Below are positions 24,377 through 32,338 of a stretch of 59,666 nt of DNA, in pieces. This DNA is from Halalkalicoccus subterraneus. GTDB taxonomy: Archaea > Halobacteriota > Halobacteria > Halobacteriales > Halalkalicoccaceae. The notes under the pieces were generated by a model, which made no database searches, had not been told where the DNA came from, and was given only the letters and a program-made list of their open reading frames with translations. Location of the stretch: NCBI RefSeq assembly GCF_003697815.1, contig NZ_RDQG01000023.1, forward strand, positions 1 to 59,666, written 5' to 3'. The translations under genes and the position numbers were made by a program. Positions within the stretch are counted from its first letter, which is position 1. Each line of letters starts with the position of its first letter.

Positions 24377-25369
24377 TCAGTCCGTGTTCGTCGGCCGTCC
24401 CGACCCCGGCCACAGGCCCCGGTCACGGATCGCGAGCAGGAGCCGTGAGACGACGCTCAACAGGGGGAGTTCGAGCAGCGGGCCGATGACGAGCGCGAGC
24501 GGGATCAGCGGCTCGTGGGGAAAGGCGACCACCGCGATGGCGAGCGCCGTCGGGGAGTTGCGCGAGAGGATCGTACAGTCGAGACATGCGACCTCCTCAT
24601 AGGAGAACTCGAGGACGCGGCCGATCCCCAGCCCGAGCAGGAAGTTGACTGCATAGAAGACCAACACGGGGACGGCGATCAGCGCGAGCACGCCCGGCTC
24701 TTCGAGGACGATCCCTCCCTGTGAGGCGAACATGGCGGCGATCGCGAGACAGAGGAAGACGATCTGGACCGGGGCCAGCCGCGAGGCCACGGTCCGGTCG
24801 AACCACTCCTCCCCGCGAGTTCGGATCGCGCCGCGCCGAGCGAGCGTCGCGGCGGCCAGCGGCACGACGAGCACGAGCAGGACGCTTTCGACGAGGAGGT
24901 CGAGCGGGAGCGAGACGAGGGTGCCCGCGAAGACGTAGAGGTAGACGGGCAGAAGCAGGAGCTGGAGGACGAGGTTGTAGGGAAGCAGCGAGGTCGCGAG
25001 CGACACGTCCCCGCCAGCGATGTCGGTAAAGACGAGGTACCAGTCGGTACACGGCGTCACCATGAGCATGAGCAGCCCGACCCACAGCGCCGGCTGGTCC
25101 CGGAGGAAGAGCGCACCGAGGAGCACGGCGAAGATCGGGTTCCAGACGAAGTTGATCGCGAGGCTCGTGCCGACGACCCGCCGGTTGCGAAACGCGTCCG
25201 TAAGCCTCGACAACGGAACCCGTGCGAACGCACCGAAGAGCATCATCATCAAGAAGACGAGGATCAGCGACTCCGCCACCGACGACACGCCCGGAACCTG
25301 CCCGGCGGCGAGCCCGCCGAGGACGGCCAGGATCACGAGGACCGTCTGGTACTTCTCGAGGAGGTCCAC
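24377..25369 (-). CDS. ACR3/BASS-type transporter (arsenite-like)
   Basis: A 330-residue protein with about ten membrane helices from the bile acid:sodium symporter/arsenite ACR3 superfamily. It has the conserved polar helices TPCTDWYLVFTDIAGG (Cys near residue 116, as in ACR3) and CTILSRNSPTALAIAVV. ACR3 proteins export arsenite, but no arsR or arsC is nearby, so an anion or organic-acid substrate remains possible. I use the GTG at 25369, since a minus-strand GTTATC at 25394-25399 fits as its TATA box. Longer readings run into the divergent gene's promoter and body. Confidence 0.72.
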   Translation of the reverse strand: MDLLEKYQTVLVILAVLGGLAAGQVPGVSSVAESLILVFLMMMLFGAFARVPLSRLTDAFRNRRVVGTSLAINFVWNPIFAVLLGALFLRDQPALWVGLLMLMVTPCTDWYLVFTDIAGGDVSLATSLLPYNLVLQLLLLPVYLYVFAGTLVSLPLDLLVESVLLVLVVPLAAATLARRGAIRTRGEEWFDRTVASRLAPVQIVFLCLAIAAMFASQGGIVLEEPGVLALIAVPVLVFYAVNFLLGLGIGRVLEFSYEEVACLDCTILSRNSPTALAIAVVAFPHEPLIPLALVIGPLLELPLLSVVSRLLLAIRDRGLWPGSGRPTNTD

Positions 25370-25450
25370 TACCCCCGGTTCGTCCTTGACGCCGATAACG
25401 ACGCGGGTCACGACCGACAGGTTGGCCTTCCCGTCCCGCGAACGGAGGGT

Positions 25451-25714
25451 ATGACCGAGACGGACACTGACGAAATCACCGTCGACTACCGCGAGACCGA
25501 CACCGAGCGCGTCCTCGAGTTCGAGCGCGAGGGGCGAGTCATCGAGATCGCACAGAACCGCGAGGGCTACGCCATGCTGATGGTACGCGAGGGCGGCGAC
25601 GAACTGGAGCGCTACTACGGCTTCGACATGGCGCTGGATCACGCCGCCGAACGGCTCGGGGTGCGACCTGCTGCCCTCCCGGTGCCCGATCCGGCGTCGG
25701 ACATGGGACTGTGA
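25451..25714 (+). CDS. Small conserved haloarchaeal protein
   Basis: An 87-residue acidic, soluble protein starting MTETDTDEITVDYRETDTER and ending in VPDPASDMGL. It has alternating strand-like segments (RVLEFEREGRVIEIAQNREG) and a YYGFDMALDHAAERLG helix. I have the impression of a haloarchaeal family of unknown function but cannot name it with certainty. It is divergent from the transporter and lies 49 bases before the thiolase, possibly in one transcript with it, although the thiolase has its own TATA box. Confidence 0.65.
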   Translation: MTETDTDEITVDYRETDTERVLEFEREGRVIEIAQNREGYAMLMVREGGDELERYYGFDMALDHAAERLGVRPAALPVPDPASDMGL

Positions 25715-25734
25715 TTCGTCCACATTCGGCAGCC

Positions 25735-25740
25735 CTTTAT
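25735..25740 (+). promoter_or_regulatory. TATA box of the thiolase gene
   Basis: CTTTAT at 25735-25740 lies 24-29 bases before the ATG at 25764. This favours ATG 25764 over the in-frame GTG at 25758. Confidence 0.5.
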
Positions 25741-25763
25741 CCGCCTATCGTCTACGAGTGACC

Positions 25764-26930
25764 ATGACAGGTGTACGAATCGCTGGCACGGGACACACCC
25801 ACTTCGGGCAGTTCCCCGAGCGCACGGGGCGGGACCTCTTCGCGGAGGCCAGCGGCGAGGCCATCGAGCAGTCGGGTATCGACCGCGACTCGATCGAGGC
25901 GCTCTTCTACGGGAACTTCATGGGCGAACTGGCGGAGGACCAGGGCCATCAGGGCCCGCTAATGGCCGAGATGGCGGGGATCCGAGCGCCCGCAACGCGC
26001 TTCGAGAGCGCGTGTGCCTCGAGCGGCGTCGCGGTGCGCGAGGCCGTCAAGGACGTCCGTAACGGCGAGGCGGACGCCATCCTCGTCGGCGGGGCAGAAC
26101 GCATGACCAACCTCGGGACCGCGGGCGCGACCAAGGCGCTGTCGATCGCCGCCGACGAACTGTTCGAGATCCGTGCGGGAATGAACTTCCCCGGCGCGTA
26201 CGCGTTGATGGCCCAGGCCTACTTCGACGAGTACGGCGGCGACCGGGAGGACCTGGCCCACATCGCGGTGAAGAACCACGAGAACGCCCTCGAGAACGAA
26301 CACGCCCAGTACCAGCGTGCGATCACCGTCGAGGACGTTCTGGAGGCTCCACCCGTCGCTGAACCGCTCGGGCTCTACGACGCCTGCCCGATCACCGACG
26401 GCGCGAGCGCGATGGTGCTCGTCAGCGACGAGTACGCCGAACGCGAGGGGATCGACGCGCCCGTTTCGATCACGGGAACGGGCCAGGGCAGCGATCGGAT
26501 AGCGCTCGCGGACCGCGAGTACCTCGTGCGCACGCCCGCGGCCACCGCGGCCGCCGAGGAGGCGTATGCGGATGCCGGAATCGGCCCCGAGGAGGTCGAA
26601 GTCGCGGAGGTCCACGACTGCTTCACGATCGCCGAGGTGCTCGCGGTCGAGTCGCTCGGCTTCTTCGAACACGGAGAGGGGATCGGGGCGGCCCGCGCGG
26701 GCGAGACGACGAGAGAGGGGCGGATCCCGATCAACCTCTCCGGGGGCTTGAAGGCGAAGGGCCATCCCGTGGGGGCGACCGGGACGAGCCAGATCATCGA
26801 GCTCTCGAGGCTGCTGGCGGGTGAGCACGTCAACAGCGACGCCGTTCCCGACGCCCGCATCGGCCTCGCGCATAACGCCGGCGGCACCGTCGCGAGTACG
26901 ACGGTTCACGTCTTGGAGGTCGCGCCATGA
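25764..26930 (+). CDS. Thiolase-domain protein (SCPx/acetyl-CoA acetyltransferase-like)
   Basis: A 388-residue SCPx-type thiolase. The nucleophile cysteine is in ESACASSGVAVREAV (about residue 85). The catalytic His segments are EVHDCFTIAEVL and GGLKAKGHPVGATGTSQ. These thiolases work with a small zinc-ribbon/OB-fold partner, which is the next gene, to make or cleave 3-ketoacyl-CoA. Its last bases, ATGA at 26927-26930, open a short ORF inside a 173-bp insertion that separates it from that partner. Confidence 0.92.
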   Translation: MTGVRIAGTGHTHFGQFPERTGRDLFAEASGEAIEQSGIDRDSIEALFYGNFMGELAEDQGHQGPLMAEMAGIRAPATRFESACASSGVAVREAVKDVRNGEADAILVGGAERMTNLGTAGATKALSIAADELFEIRAGMNFPGAYALMAQAYFDEYGGDREDLAHIAVKNHENALENEHAQYQRAITVEDVLEAPPVAEPLGLYDACPITDGASAMVLVSDEYAEREGIDAPVSITGTGQGSDRIALADREYLVRTPAATAAAEEAYADAGIGPEEVEVAEVHDCFTIAEVLAVESLGFFEHGEGIGAARAGETTREGRIPINLSGGLKAKGHPVGATGTSQIIELSRLLAGEHVNSDAVPDARIGLAHNAGGTVASTTVHVLEVAP

Positions 26931-27103
26931 GCGAAGCGAGGCGCCACGCGCCTCGGGAACGCGATCGGACCACGTCCGCGAGCGAGTGTAACGGGCGACT
27001 GGCGCGATTACGCCAGAGCGGGGCTCTGGCGGTAGTCGCACGAGGGAGCGTGAGCGAGCGAGTGTGGGGACGACGGAACGGAGTTCTGGAGAGGGAGTCA
27101 TGA
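26927..27103 (+). CDS. 58-residue ORF inside the insertion
   Basis: An unbroken short frame starting at the ATG that overlaps the thiolase stop (ATGA) and ending at a TGA that overlaps the OB-fold gene's ATG (TCATGA). The product is Arg/Ser/Glu-rich, beginning MSEARRHAPRERDRTTSA, and unlike a normal haloarchaeal acidic protein. It probably exists to carry ribosomes across the insertion, keeping the two genes coupled, and need not make a functional peptide. Confidence 0.35.
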   Translation: MSEARRHAPRERDRTTSASECNGRLARLRQSGALAVVARGSVSERVWGRRNGVLERES

Positions 27104-27108
27104 GCGAA
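26936..27108. mobile_element. 173-bp structured insertion with 9-bp flanking direct repeat
   Basis: The 9-mer ATGAGCGAA occurs at 26927-26935 (thiolase stop region) and again at 27100-27108 (start of the OB-fold gene). Between them lie hairpins GAGGCGC-CAC-GCGCCTC (26938-26954), CTGGCG-CGATTA-CGCCAG (26999-27016) and CGCCAGAGC-GGG-GCTCTGGCG (27011-27031), an enclosing GCGACT...AGTCGC pair, and a 12-bp direct repeat GCGAGCGAGTGT (26978 and 27054). This looks like a MITE-like element with a target-site duplication. No transposase is present. Confidence 0.5.
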
Positions 27109-27477
27109 CAACGCGACGAGGGCTACGACGAGTGGATCGCGGCGATCGACCGGGGCGAGGGCTACGCGCTCGAATGCCCGAACGGACACGGATCGCTGCC
27201 GCCGCGCAGGCTCTGTCCGGAATGCGGTGATCCCGACCTCGAAGAACAGCCGCTACCCGACAGCGGGACGCTCGATACCTATACCCGAATTCATGTCGCG
27301 ACCCCCGAGTTCGTCGATGACGCCCCCTACACCGTCGCGATCGTCGACTTCGGAATCACCCGTCTGACCGGCCAGCTTCGCGGGGTTGAGGAACCCGAGG
27401 CCGGGATACGCGTGGACGTCGGGGTCGAGGAGCGAGAAACCGAGGACGAACCGTTACTGGTCTTCCGACCCGCGTAG
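27100..27477 (+). CDS. Zinc-ribbon OB-fold protein (thiolase partner)
   Basis: A 125-residue protein of the DUF35 type. A rubredoxin-like zinc ribbon (CPNGHGSLPPRRLCPECG, about residues 26-43) is followed by an OB fold that starts at GTLDTYTRIHV. Such proteins bind acyl-CoA and form a complex with SCPx thiolases or HMG-CoA synthase, probably channelling the substrate. The first cysteine pair is CPNGH instead of the usual CxxC, so one zinc ligand may be His. It overlaps the convergent alpha/beta hydrolase gene by 24 bases. Confidence 0.85.
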   Translation: MSEQRDEGYDEWIAAIDRGEGYALECPNGHGSLPPRRLCPECGDPDLEEQPLPDSGTLDTYTRIHVATPEFVDDAPYTVAIVDFGITRLTGQLRGVEEPEAGIRVDVGVEERETEDEPLLVFRPA

Positions 27478-28392
27478 CTCCTCTCGGATCACGCCGACGA
27501 ACTCGCGAGGGTGTTCGACGTGGGGCAGCAGGCGGGCGCGGTCGATCACGACGAGCTTCGCGTCGGCCGTCTCCGCGAGGGTGCGGCCCTGCCTGAGCGG
27601 CGTGATGTCCGCTTCCCGGCCCCAGACGAGCGTCGTCGGCACGTCGAGGTCCGAGAGTTCCTTCCCGAGATCGATCGGTCGGTCGAGAAAGCCGCTGATG
27701 AACGAGGCGGGCGCGTAGCGCGCGCCGGGCTGGTGGGCACTCACCCACTCGTAGTCGAGGGTCTCGTCGGTGAGGTTCGCCATGTCGTAGTAGCCGTGGT
27801 CCGCGTTGAAGTACCGGATCGAGGGCTTGCTCGCGATCAGGTTGTACAAACCAGTACCGACGACGGGGGCTCGGAGCAGCGAGCGCAGGCGCGGGCGCTT
27901 GGTCGGCATCGTCCGTGCGGTCGGGCAGACGAGAACGAGCCGCTCGAAATCGATATCGGCGGCGGCCTCGACGGCGTACGCGCCCGACAGCGAGGAGGCG
28001 ATGCAGGTGGCGTCCTCGACGGTATCGCGCGCGAAGTCGGCAAGAAACGCGGAGTAGAGCTCCCCCGAGTACGAAAGCGGCGGGCGCTCGGAGTTCCCGA
28101 AGCCCGGCAGGTCCGGGGCGATGACGTGAAACTCCTCGGCGAGGTCCTCGACGACCGCCGCGAACTCGTGGCTGGAGGCGGCGGCGTTAATCCCGTGGAC
28201 GAGCAGGAGGTCCGGGTCGGTCGGCTCGCCGGATTCGGTGTACGAGACGTCCATGCCGCGCCAGCGGTAGGTGTGCTGGCGGCCGGGGAGGGCCGACGAG
28301 AGCGATCCGGCACGACTGGCGAGCGTTCGGTTACCGGTTGCGGCGAGGCCGACGGCGGCCGCGCCGGCGCCGACGAGGCGTCGTAGCTTCAT
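27454..28392 (-). CDS. Alpha/beta-fold hydrolase
   Basis: A 312-residue alpha/beta hydrolase with an N-terminal hydrophobic, alanine-rich stretch (RRLVGAGAAAVGLAATGN) that may be a membrane anchor or signal sequence. The core has the oxyanion strand LLLVHGINAAASS, a nucleophile elbow CIASSLSGAYA (Ser at the centre, with Ala and Ser in the small-residue positions), acid D in GREADITPLR and His in LLPHVEHPREF. Substrate unknown. A minus-strand GTTAAG near 28413-28420 supports the start. Its 3' end overlaps the OB-fold gene. Confidence 0.8.
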   Translation of the reverse strand: MKLRRLVGAGAAAVGLAATGNRTLASRAGSLSSALPGRQHTYRWRGMDVSYTESGEPTDPDLLLVHGINAAASSHEFAAVVEDLAEEFHVIAPDLPGFGNSERPPLSYSGELYSAFLADFARDTVEDATCIASSLSGAYAVEAAADIDFERLVLVCPTARTMPTKRPRLRSLLRAPVVGTGLYNLIASKPSIRYFNADHGYYDMANLTDETLDYEWVSAHQPGARYAPASFISGFLDRPIDLGKELSDLDVPTTLVWGREADITPLRQGRTLAETADAKLVVIDRARLLPHVEHPREFVGVIREELRGSEDQ

Positions 28393-28714
28393 GCTCGGTC
28401 CATCGGACGGAGGGGTCTTAACCCTGATCGACCGCGCTGTTCGGCCAGTTCAATTCCTTCTGCAGATAACAGCCGTCTTCCAGACGGCGTTCGAACTCAC
28501 GGAGCCGGGACGCCCGCTGGTCGCCGTCGAGTTCGAGTCGGACGTGACACGCTTCGTCGTCGATCTCGGAACGTGGCCCGACCGGACCGACACGGGGGAC
28601 GATCCGAGATATCACGTTCGGATCCGACGATACTCGTGGCAGGATTCGGCGGCGCCGGCGACCGAGACCGCGATCGAGGTCCCCGGGTTCGGGAGTTTCG
28701 ATCACGTCGGCTGA
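28391..28714 (+). CDS. Uncertain hypothetical ORF
   Basis: An open frame of 107 codons whose ATG overlaps the divergent hydrolase start. The N-terminal third looks partly random, but the later part (PLVAVEFESDVTRFVVDLG, YHVRIRRYSWQDSAAP) is acidic and could fold. I recognise no family, no TATA box is well placed for it, and a minus-strand reading of the same DNA is no better. It may be a young or degraded gene, or non-coding. Confidence 0.25.
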   Translation: MLGPSDGGVLTLIDRAVRPVQFLLQITAVFQTAFELTEPGRPLVAVEFESDVTRFVVDLGTWPDRTDTGDDPRYHVRIRRYSWQDSAAPATETAIEVPGFGSFDHVG

Positions 28715-28715
28715 G

Positions 28716-29702
28716 CTATCGCGGCGATGGTTCCGCCTCCTCGCGTGCGAGACACTCCGCCAGTGGCTCGATGATTCCGTCGGCGACCGTGTAGGGATCG
28801 GTTTCGCGGGCGACGATCCGATCGACCAACTCCTCGATCCCGCCGCGGCGCTCGATCTCTCCCTCAAGCAGTCGGCCGGCGTCCTCGCGAAGCAGGGTGC
28901 GGACCTCTTCGGCGTAGCGGGTGCGCGCTTTCTCTTCGAGCGCGCCGGAGGTCTCAAGGAACTCGCGATGGGCCGAAAACGCATCGAGCAGGTCGGAAAG
29001 TCCCTCGCCGCTCGTGGCCACGGTCTCGACGATCTCGGGGGTCCACTCGCCGTTGTCGCGGCCTTCGAGCATCTCCGAGAGCTGTTTCACGGTTCGATCG
29101 GCGCCGGCCATGTCGGCCTTGTTCACGACGAACACGTCGCCGATCTCCAAAATGCCGGCCTTGAGCATCTGGATGTCGTCGCCGCTCTCGGGCTGGACGA
29201 GGACGGCGACCGTGTCTGCCGTGCGCACGATATCGACCTCGTTCTGGCCCGCCCCGACCGTCTCGACGATGACCCGGTCGATCCCGAAGGCGTCGAAGGC
29301 CGTGATCGCGTCGCCGGTCGCCGTCGAGAGTCCCCCTAACTGGCCGCGAGCGCTCATCGACCGGACGAACGTGTCCATGTCCCCCGTAGTGGAGGCCATC
29401 CGGATCCGGTCGCCAAGCACTGCGCCACCGGTGTACGGCGAGGAGGGGTCGACCGCGATCACTCCTACTGTAAGGCCCTCATCACGGTAGGATTTGGCGA
29501 GTTTGTCCACGAGCGTCGACTTTCCCGCGCCCGGACTCCCCGTGATTCCGATGACCTCGGCGTCGCCGGTGTGTTCGTGGAGCGCGGCCACCAGGTCGCG
29601 GTAGCCCGGCGAGCGGTTCTCGATCCGCGTGATCGCCCGCGCGAGCGCGCGGTACTGCCCGTCGAGGAGGTTCTCGACGAGATCGGCGTCGGGGCTGCTC
29701 AT
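28716..29702 (-). CDS. meaB: MeaB/ArgK-type GTPase (mutase chaperone)
   Basis: A 328-residue G3E GTPase with P-loop GITGSPGAGKSTLV (about residues 51-64), a DPSSPYTGGAVLGDRIRM switch region and NKAD (VVNKADMAG) for guanine. MeaB protects and reloads the B12 cofactor of methylmalonyl-CoA mutase. Its start overlaps the stop of the B12-binding subunit gene by four bases (ATGA at 29699-29702), so the chaperone and its client are made together. The larger mutase subunit is 18 kb away in this window. Confidence 0.92.
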   Translation of the reverse strand: MSSPDADLVENLLDGQYRALARAITRIENRSPGYRDLVAALHEHTGDAEVIGITGSPGAGKSTLVDKLAKSYRDEGLTVGVIAVDPSSPYTGGAVLGDRIRMASTTGDMDTFVRSMSARGQLGGLSTATGDAITAFDAFGIDRVIVETVGAGQNEVDIVRTADTVAVLVQPESGDDIQMLKAGILEIGDVFVVNKADMAGADRTVKQLSEMLEGRDNGEWTPEIVETVATSGEGLSDLLDAFSAHREFLETSGALEEKARTRYAEEVRTLLREDAGRLLEGEIERRGGIEELVDRIVARETDPYTVADGIIEPLAECLAREEAEPSPR

Positions 29703-30115
29703 CGCTCGGGGGCGTTCTCGCGAACGAACTCGATGGTTTCGCTCATGGGCGTCCCCGGTCCGAAGATGGCGTCGACGCCCGCCTCCTGAAGCGGCTCTTT
29801 GTCTTTGTCGGGGATCACGCCGCCGAGGATGATCAGCGTGTCCTCGAACGCGCCGTACTCCTCGAGTCCGGCGACGATCTTCGGGACCAGCGTGTTGTGA
29901 GCCCCCGAGAGGATCGAGATCCCGAGCACGTCAACGTCCTCCTGGACCGCCGCCTGGACGATCTCGTCGGGCGCGTTGTGCAGCCCCGAGTAGATGACCT
30001 CGAAGCCGGCGTCGCGGAACGCCCGCGAGATGACGTGAGCACCACGATCGTGGCCGTCGAGGCCGACCTTCGCGACCAGACACCGGATCGCCCGCTGGTC
30101 CTCCTCGACGCTCAT
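29699..30115 (-). CDS. mcmA2: Methylmalonyl-CoA mutase small (B12-binding) subunit
   Basis: A 138-residue stand-alone cobalamin-binding domain. It carries the base-off/His-on motif LDGHDRGAHV (about residues 18-27), SILSGAHN and the nucleotide-loop end LGGVIPDKD. It pairs with the large subunit encoded at 48051 to convert (R)-methylmalonyl-CoA to succinyl-CoA. I start at 30115 (MSVEEDQRAIRC) because the six extra residues of a longer start do not match the family opening. Operon with meaB. Confidence 0.88.
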   Translation of the reverse strand: MSVEEDQRAIRCLVAKVGLDGHDRGAHVISRAFRDAGFEVIYSGLHNAPDEIVQAAVQEDVDVLGISILSGAHNTLVPKIVAGLEEYGAFEDTLIILGGVIPDKDKEPLQEAGVDAIFGPGTPMSETIEFVRENAPER

Positions 30116-30172
30116 TTCGATCGCCTCCACACGGTGTTCATGGCCGTACTTTTCCGTCGAGGGGTTTCACTG

Positions 30173-30188
30173 TAACGGACGTCCATTA
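30173..30188. promoter_or_regulatory. Near-perfect palindrome between mcmA2 and the MOT1-like gene
   Basis: TAACGGAC-GTCCATTA is a 16-bp inverted repeat with one mismatch, 58 bases before the mcmA2 start and 109 before the transporter start. It is a possible operator in a divergent region of about 180 bases. The transporter also has GGTTATACC (30222) and GTATAGG (30282) as TATA candidates. Confidence 0.35.
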
Positions 30189-30296
30189 TGGAGATCGGAA
30201 ACGACTGATGAAACCCAATTCGGTTATACCATCGTATCGTGTCACCTCGTTCGGTTTCTGGGAAGGGTCATACAGTTCCGGCGTATAGGGTCCGTA

Positions 30297-31397
30297 GTGG
30301 CCGTTTCAGTCCGAATTACTGAATCCCGACGGATCGAGTTCTCCGCCAACGAGGTGACCGGTGCGGTCGGTGATTCGCTTACGGTGTTGCCGATCGTGGT
30401 CGCGCTGGCGCTGTTGACCGAGATCTCGCTTCCGCACGTACTGGTCGCCTTCGGCGTCTTCCAGATCGTGTGGGGGGTCTGGTACGGTCTGCCGATGTCG
30501 GTCGAACCGATGAAGGCGCTCGCCGCGCTCGCGATCGCAGGCGCGCTCTCGTATGCGGAGCTCGCGCTCGCCGGCCTCGTGTTGGGAGTCGTGTTTCTCG
30601 CGATCGGGACGACGGACACGCTGTCCGTCGTCGAGCGCTGGATCGGCGAGCCGGTGATCCGGGGGATCCAGTTCGCGGTGGGACTGATCCTGCTGGAGAC
30701 CGGCCTCTCACTCGCGGCGGGGGACGTGGCGCTTGCGGCCGTCGGACTGGCGGTCGCGCTTGCGGTCATCGCGTTCGGCTACGGGAACGCGAGCGCGCTC
30801 GTCGTACTGGCGATCGGCACGGGGATCACCCTCTGGACGGCCGGATTCCCCGCCATCCTGTTTCCCGGCGTTCCGCCGACACTCGCACTGGGCGAAGCGC
30901 TGACGTGGAGCGCGGCCGACGGGATCGTCGCGCAGTTCGCGATGACGATCGGCAACGCGGCGCTCGCGACGTCGCTGCTCTTTGCCGATCTGTTCGACGA
31001 GGACGTACCGGCCGACGACCTCGCGACGAGCATGGGCGTGATGAACCTGCTTACGGTCCCGCTGGGCGGGATCCCGATGTGCCACGGCTGTGGCGGCCTC
31101 GCAGGCAAGTACGAGTTCGGCGCGCGCACCGGCGGGGCGAACGTGATCCTCGGAACGGGTTACATCGCCCTCGCGTTCGTGACGACCGGCGCGCTCGTCG
31201 CCGCCTTTCCCCTGGCGATGCTCGGAGTGTTGCTCGCGATCGTCGCGGTCTCACTCGGCGCGAACGTCCGGGAGTCGTCGAACCTCCCGCTCTCGGTCGG
31301 TATCGGGCTGCTCGCGCTGGTCTGGAACATCGGGGTGGCGTTCGCGCTGGGGATCTGTGTGTATCTCCTGTTCGAACGCTACCGACGCGGGGCGTGA
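30297..31397 (+). CDS. MOT1-type molybdate/sulfate transporter
   Basis: A 366-residue protein with about ten membrane helices. The two signature regions of the MOT1 family are present: FSANEVTGAVGDSLTVLPIV near the N-terminus and PMCHGCGGLAGKYEFGARTG near residue 260. Known members import molybdate or, in some cases, sulfate. The start is a GTG at 30297; ATG alternatives upstream run out of frame. It is divergent from the mutase subunit and ends one base before the convergent small gene. Confidence 0.85.
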   Translation: MAVSVRITESRRIEFSANEVTGAVGDSLTVLPIVVALALLTEISLPHVLVAFGVFQIVWGVWYGLPMSVEPMKALAALAIAGALSYAELALAGLVLGVVFLAIGTTDTLSVVERWIGEPVIRGIQFAVGLILLETGLSLAAGDVALAAVGLAVALAVIAFGYGNASALVVLAIGTGITLWTAGFPAILFPGVPPTLALGEALTWSAADGIVAQFAMTIGNAALATSLLFADLFDEDVPADDLATSMGVMNLLTVPLGGIPMCHGCGGLAGKYEFGARTGGANVILGTGYIALAFVTTGALVAAFPLAMLGVLLAIVAVSLGANVRESSNLPLSVGIGLLALVWNIGVAFALGICVYLLFERYRRGA

Positions 31398-31398
31398 C

Positions 31399-31551
31399 TC
31401 AGGGATCGGTCGGGACGACGGCGGTCGACTGGATCCACGCCCGGTCGTTCTCGGCGTCCTGGATCACGGCGATCGTCCGCGACTCCTGGCGGTACTCGCT
31501 GTATCGATATCTGTCCCCCTCCCACGGGCGTTCGGTCAGTTCGTCGGCCAC
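31399..31551 (-). CDS. 50-residue conserved-looking small protein
   Basis: A small soluble protein rich in charged and aromatic residues: ERPWEGDRYRYSEYRQES, then IQDAENDRAWIQST. The pattern, a short beta-rich domain ending in AWIxS, resembles small haloarchaeal proteins of unknown function. I choose the GTG at 31551, since a minus-strand TTATCAT box at 31574-31580 lies 24-30 bases upstream; a longer start would need TTG at 31590 and includes the TATA box. It ends next to the MOT1-like stop. Confidence 0.6.
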   Translation of the reverse strand: MADELTERPWEGDRYRYSEYRQESRTIAVIQDAENDRAWIQSTAVVPTDP

Positions 31552-31591
31552 ACCGTCCCCTCGGCAGTGAGGTATGATAAGCCTTGACAAA

Positions 31592-32338
31592 TCAGTCCGT
31601 CTCCGGGAGTGCGTACGCGCCGGCGACGAGGAAGACGACCGCGAGCCCCGAGAGGATCGCGAGGTCGGTCACCCAGGGCCCACCCGACACCGTGACCTCC
31701 CGGACGCCCCGCGAGAAGTAGGTGAGAGGAAGGAGGTCGATCACCGGCCCCATCCACGACGGAAGGAGCGCGGGCGGAACGAACGTCTCGGCGAGAAACA
31801 GCATCGGCAGCGCGACGGAGTTGGCGGCGGCGATCACGCCGTCCTGGGAGTCCGCAATCCGGCCCAGAAGCGCGCCGATCCCACAGAAGACCGCCGAGCC
31901 GACCAGTACGAACGGGACCAAAAGCGGCGAGAGGGAGAAGGTGGCGTCGGTGAGCAGCCACAGCACGGCGATGAGGATCGCACTCGCGATCCCGACGAGT
32001 ACGGCGTTGACGAGGGTGTGTGCGAGCAGCCATTCGGTCCTCTTGAGCGGCGTCGTCGCCAGCTTCTCGAATCGGTTTCCCTCGCGGTGGCGCGCGACGG
32101 TGCTGCCGACCCGCGAGAGCGGCGTGAACAGGACGACGACCGCGAGGTAGCCCGCGAGATAGTACTCGGGCGGTTCGGTGAACAGTCCGCCGCCCGTGGG
32201 ATCGGTCGTCACGAGCGCGCCGAAGATGACGATCAGGATCACCGGGAAGAAGAAGGTGAAGAAGACCGCGGTTCGCCGGCGGACGAAGGAGTACCACGCC
32301 GCGACGAACTCCGCGCGGGTGCGCGAAAGCGAACTCAT
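31592..32338 (-). CDS. ABC-2 type exporter permease
   Basis: A 248-residue membrane protein with six predicted helices in the ABC-2 layout. It has an N-terminal SRTRAEFVAAWYSFVRRRTAV, a cytoplasmic loop GNRFEKLATTPLKRTEWLL and the terminal region PLTYFSRGVREVTVSGGPW. It forms the channel for the ATPase encoded just upstream; the ATG overlaps that gene's stop (ATGA at 32335-32338). Cargo is unknown; such pairs export drugs, lipids or peptides. The start at 32338 excludes a long Arg-rich false extension. Confidence 0.88.
   Translation of the reverse strand: MSSLSRTRAEFVAAWYSFVRRRTAVFFTFFFPVILIVIFGALVTTDPTGGGLFTEPPEYYLAGYLAVVVLFTPLSRVGSTVARHREGNRFEKLATTPLKRTEWLLAHTLVNAVLVGIASAILIAVLWLLTDATFSLSPLLVPFVLVGSAVFCGIGALLGRIADSQDGVIAAANSVALPMLFLAETFVPPALLPSWMGPVIDLLPLTYFSRGVREVTVSGGPWVTDLAILSGLAVVFLVAGAYALPETD

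Noticed and set aside
28418-28984. 188-codon minus-strand ORF over the end of meaB
   Set aside because: Arg/Ser-rich shadow; meaB on another minus-strand frame explains most of the region.
30470-31570. Arg-rich 366-codon plus-strand ORF
   Set aside because: It is a shadow frame over the MOT1-like gene and the small gene on the opposite strand.
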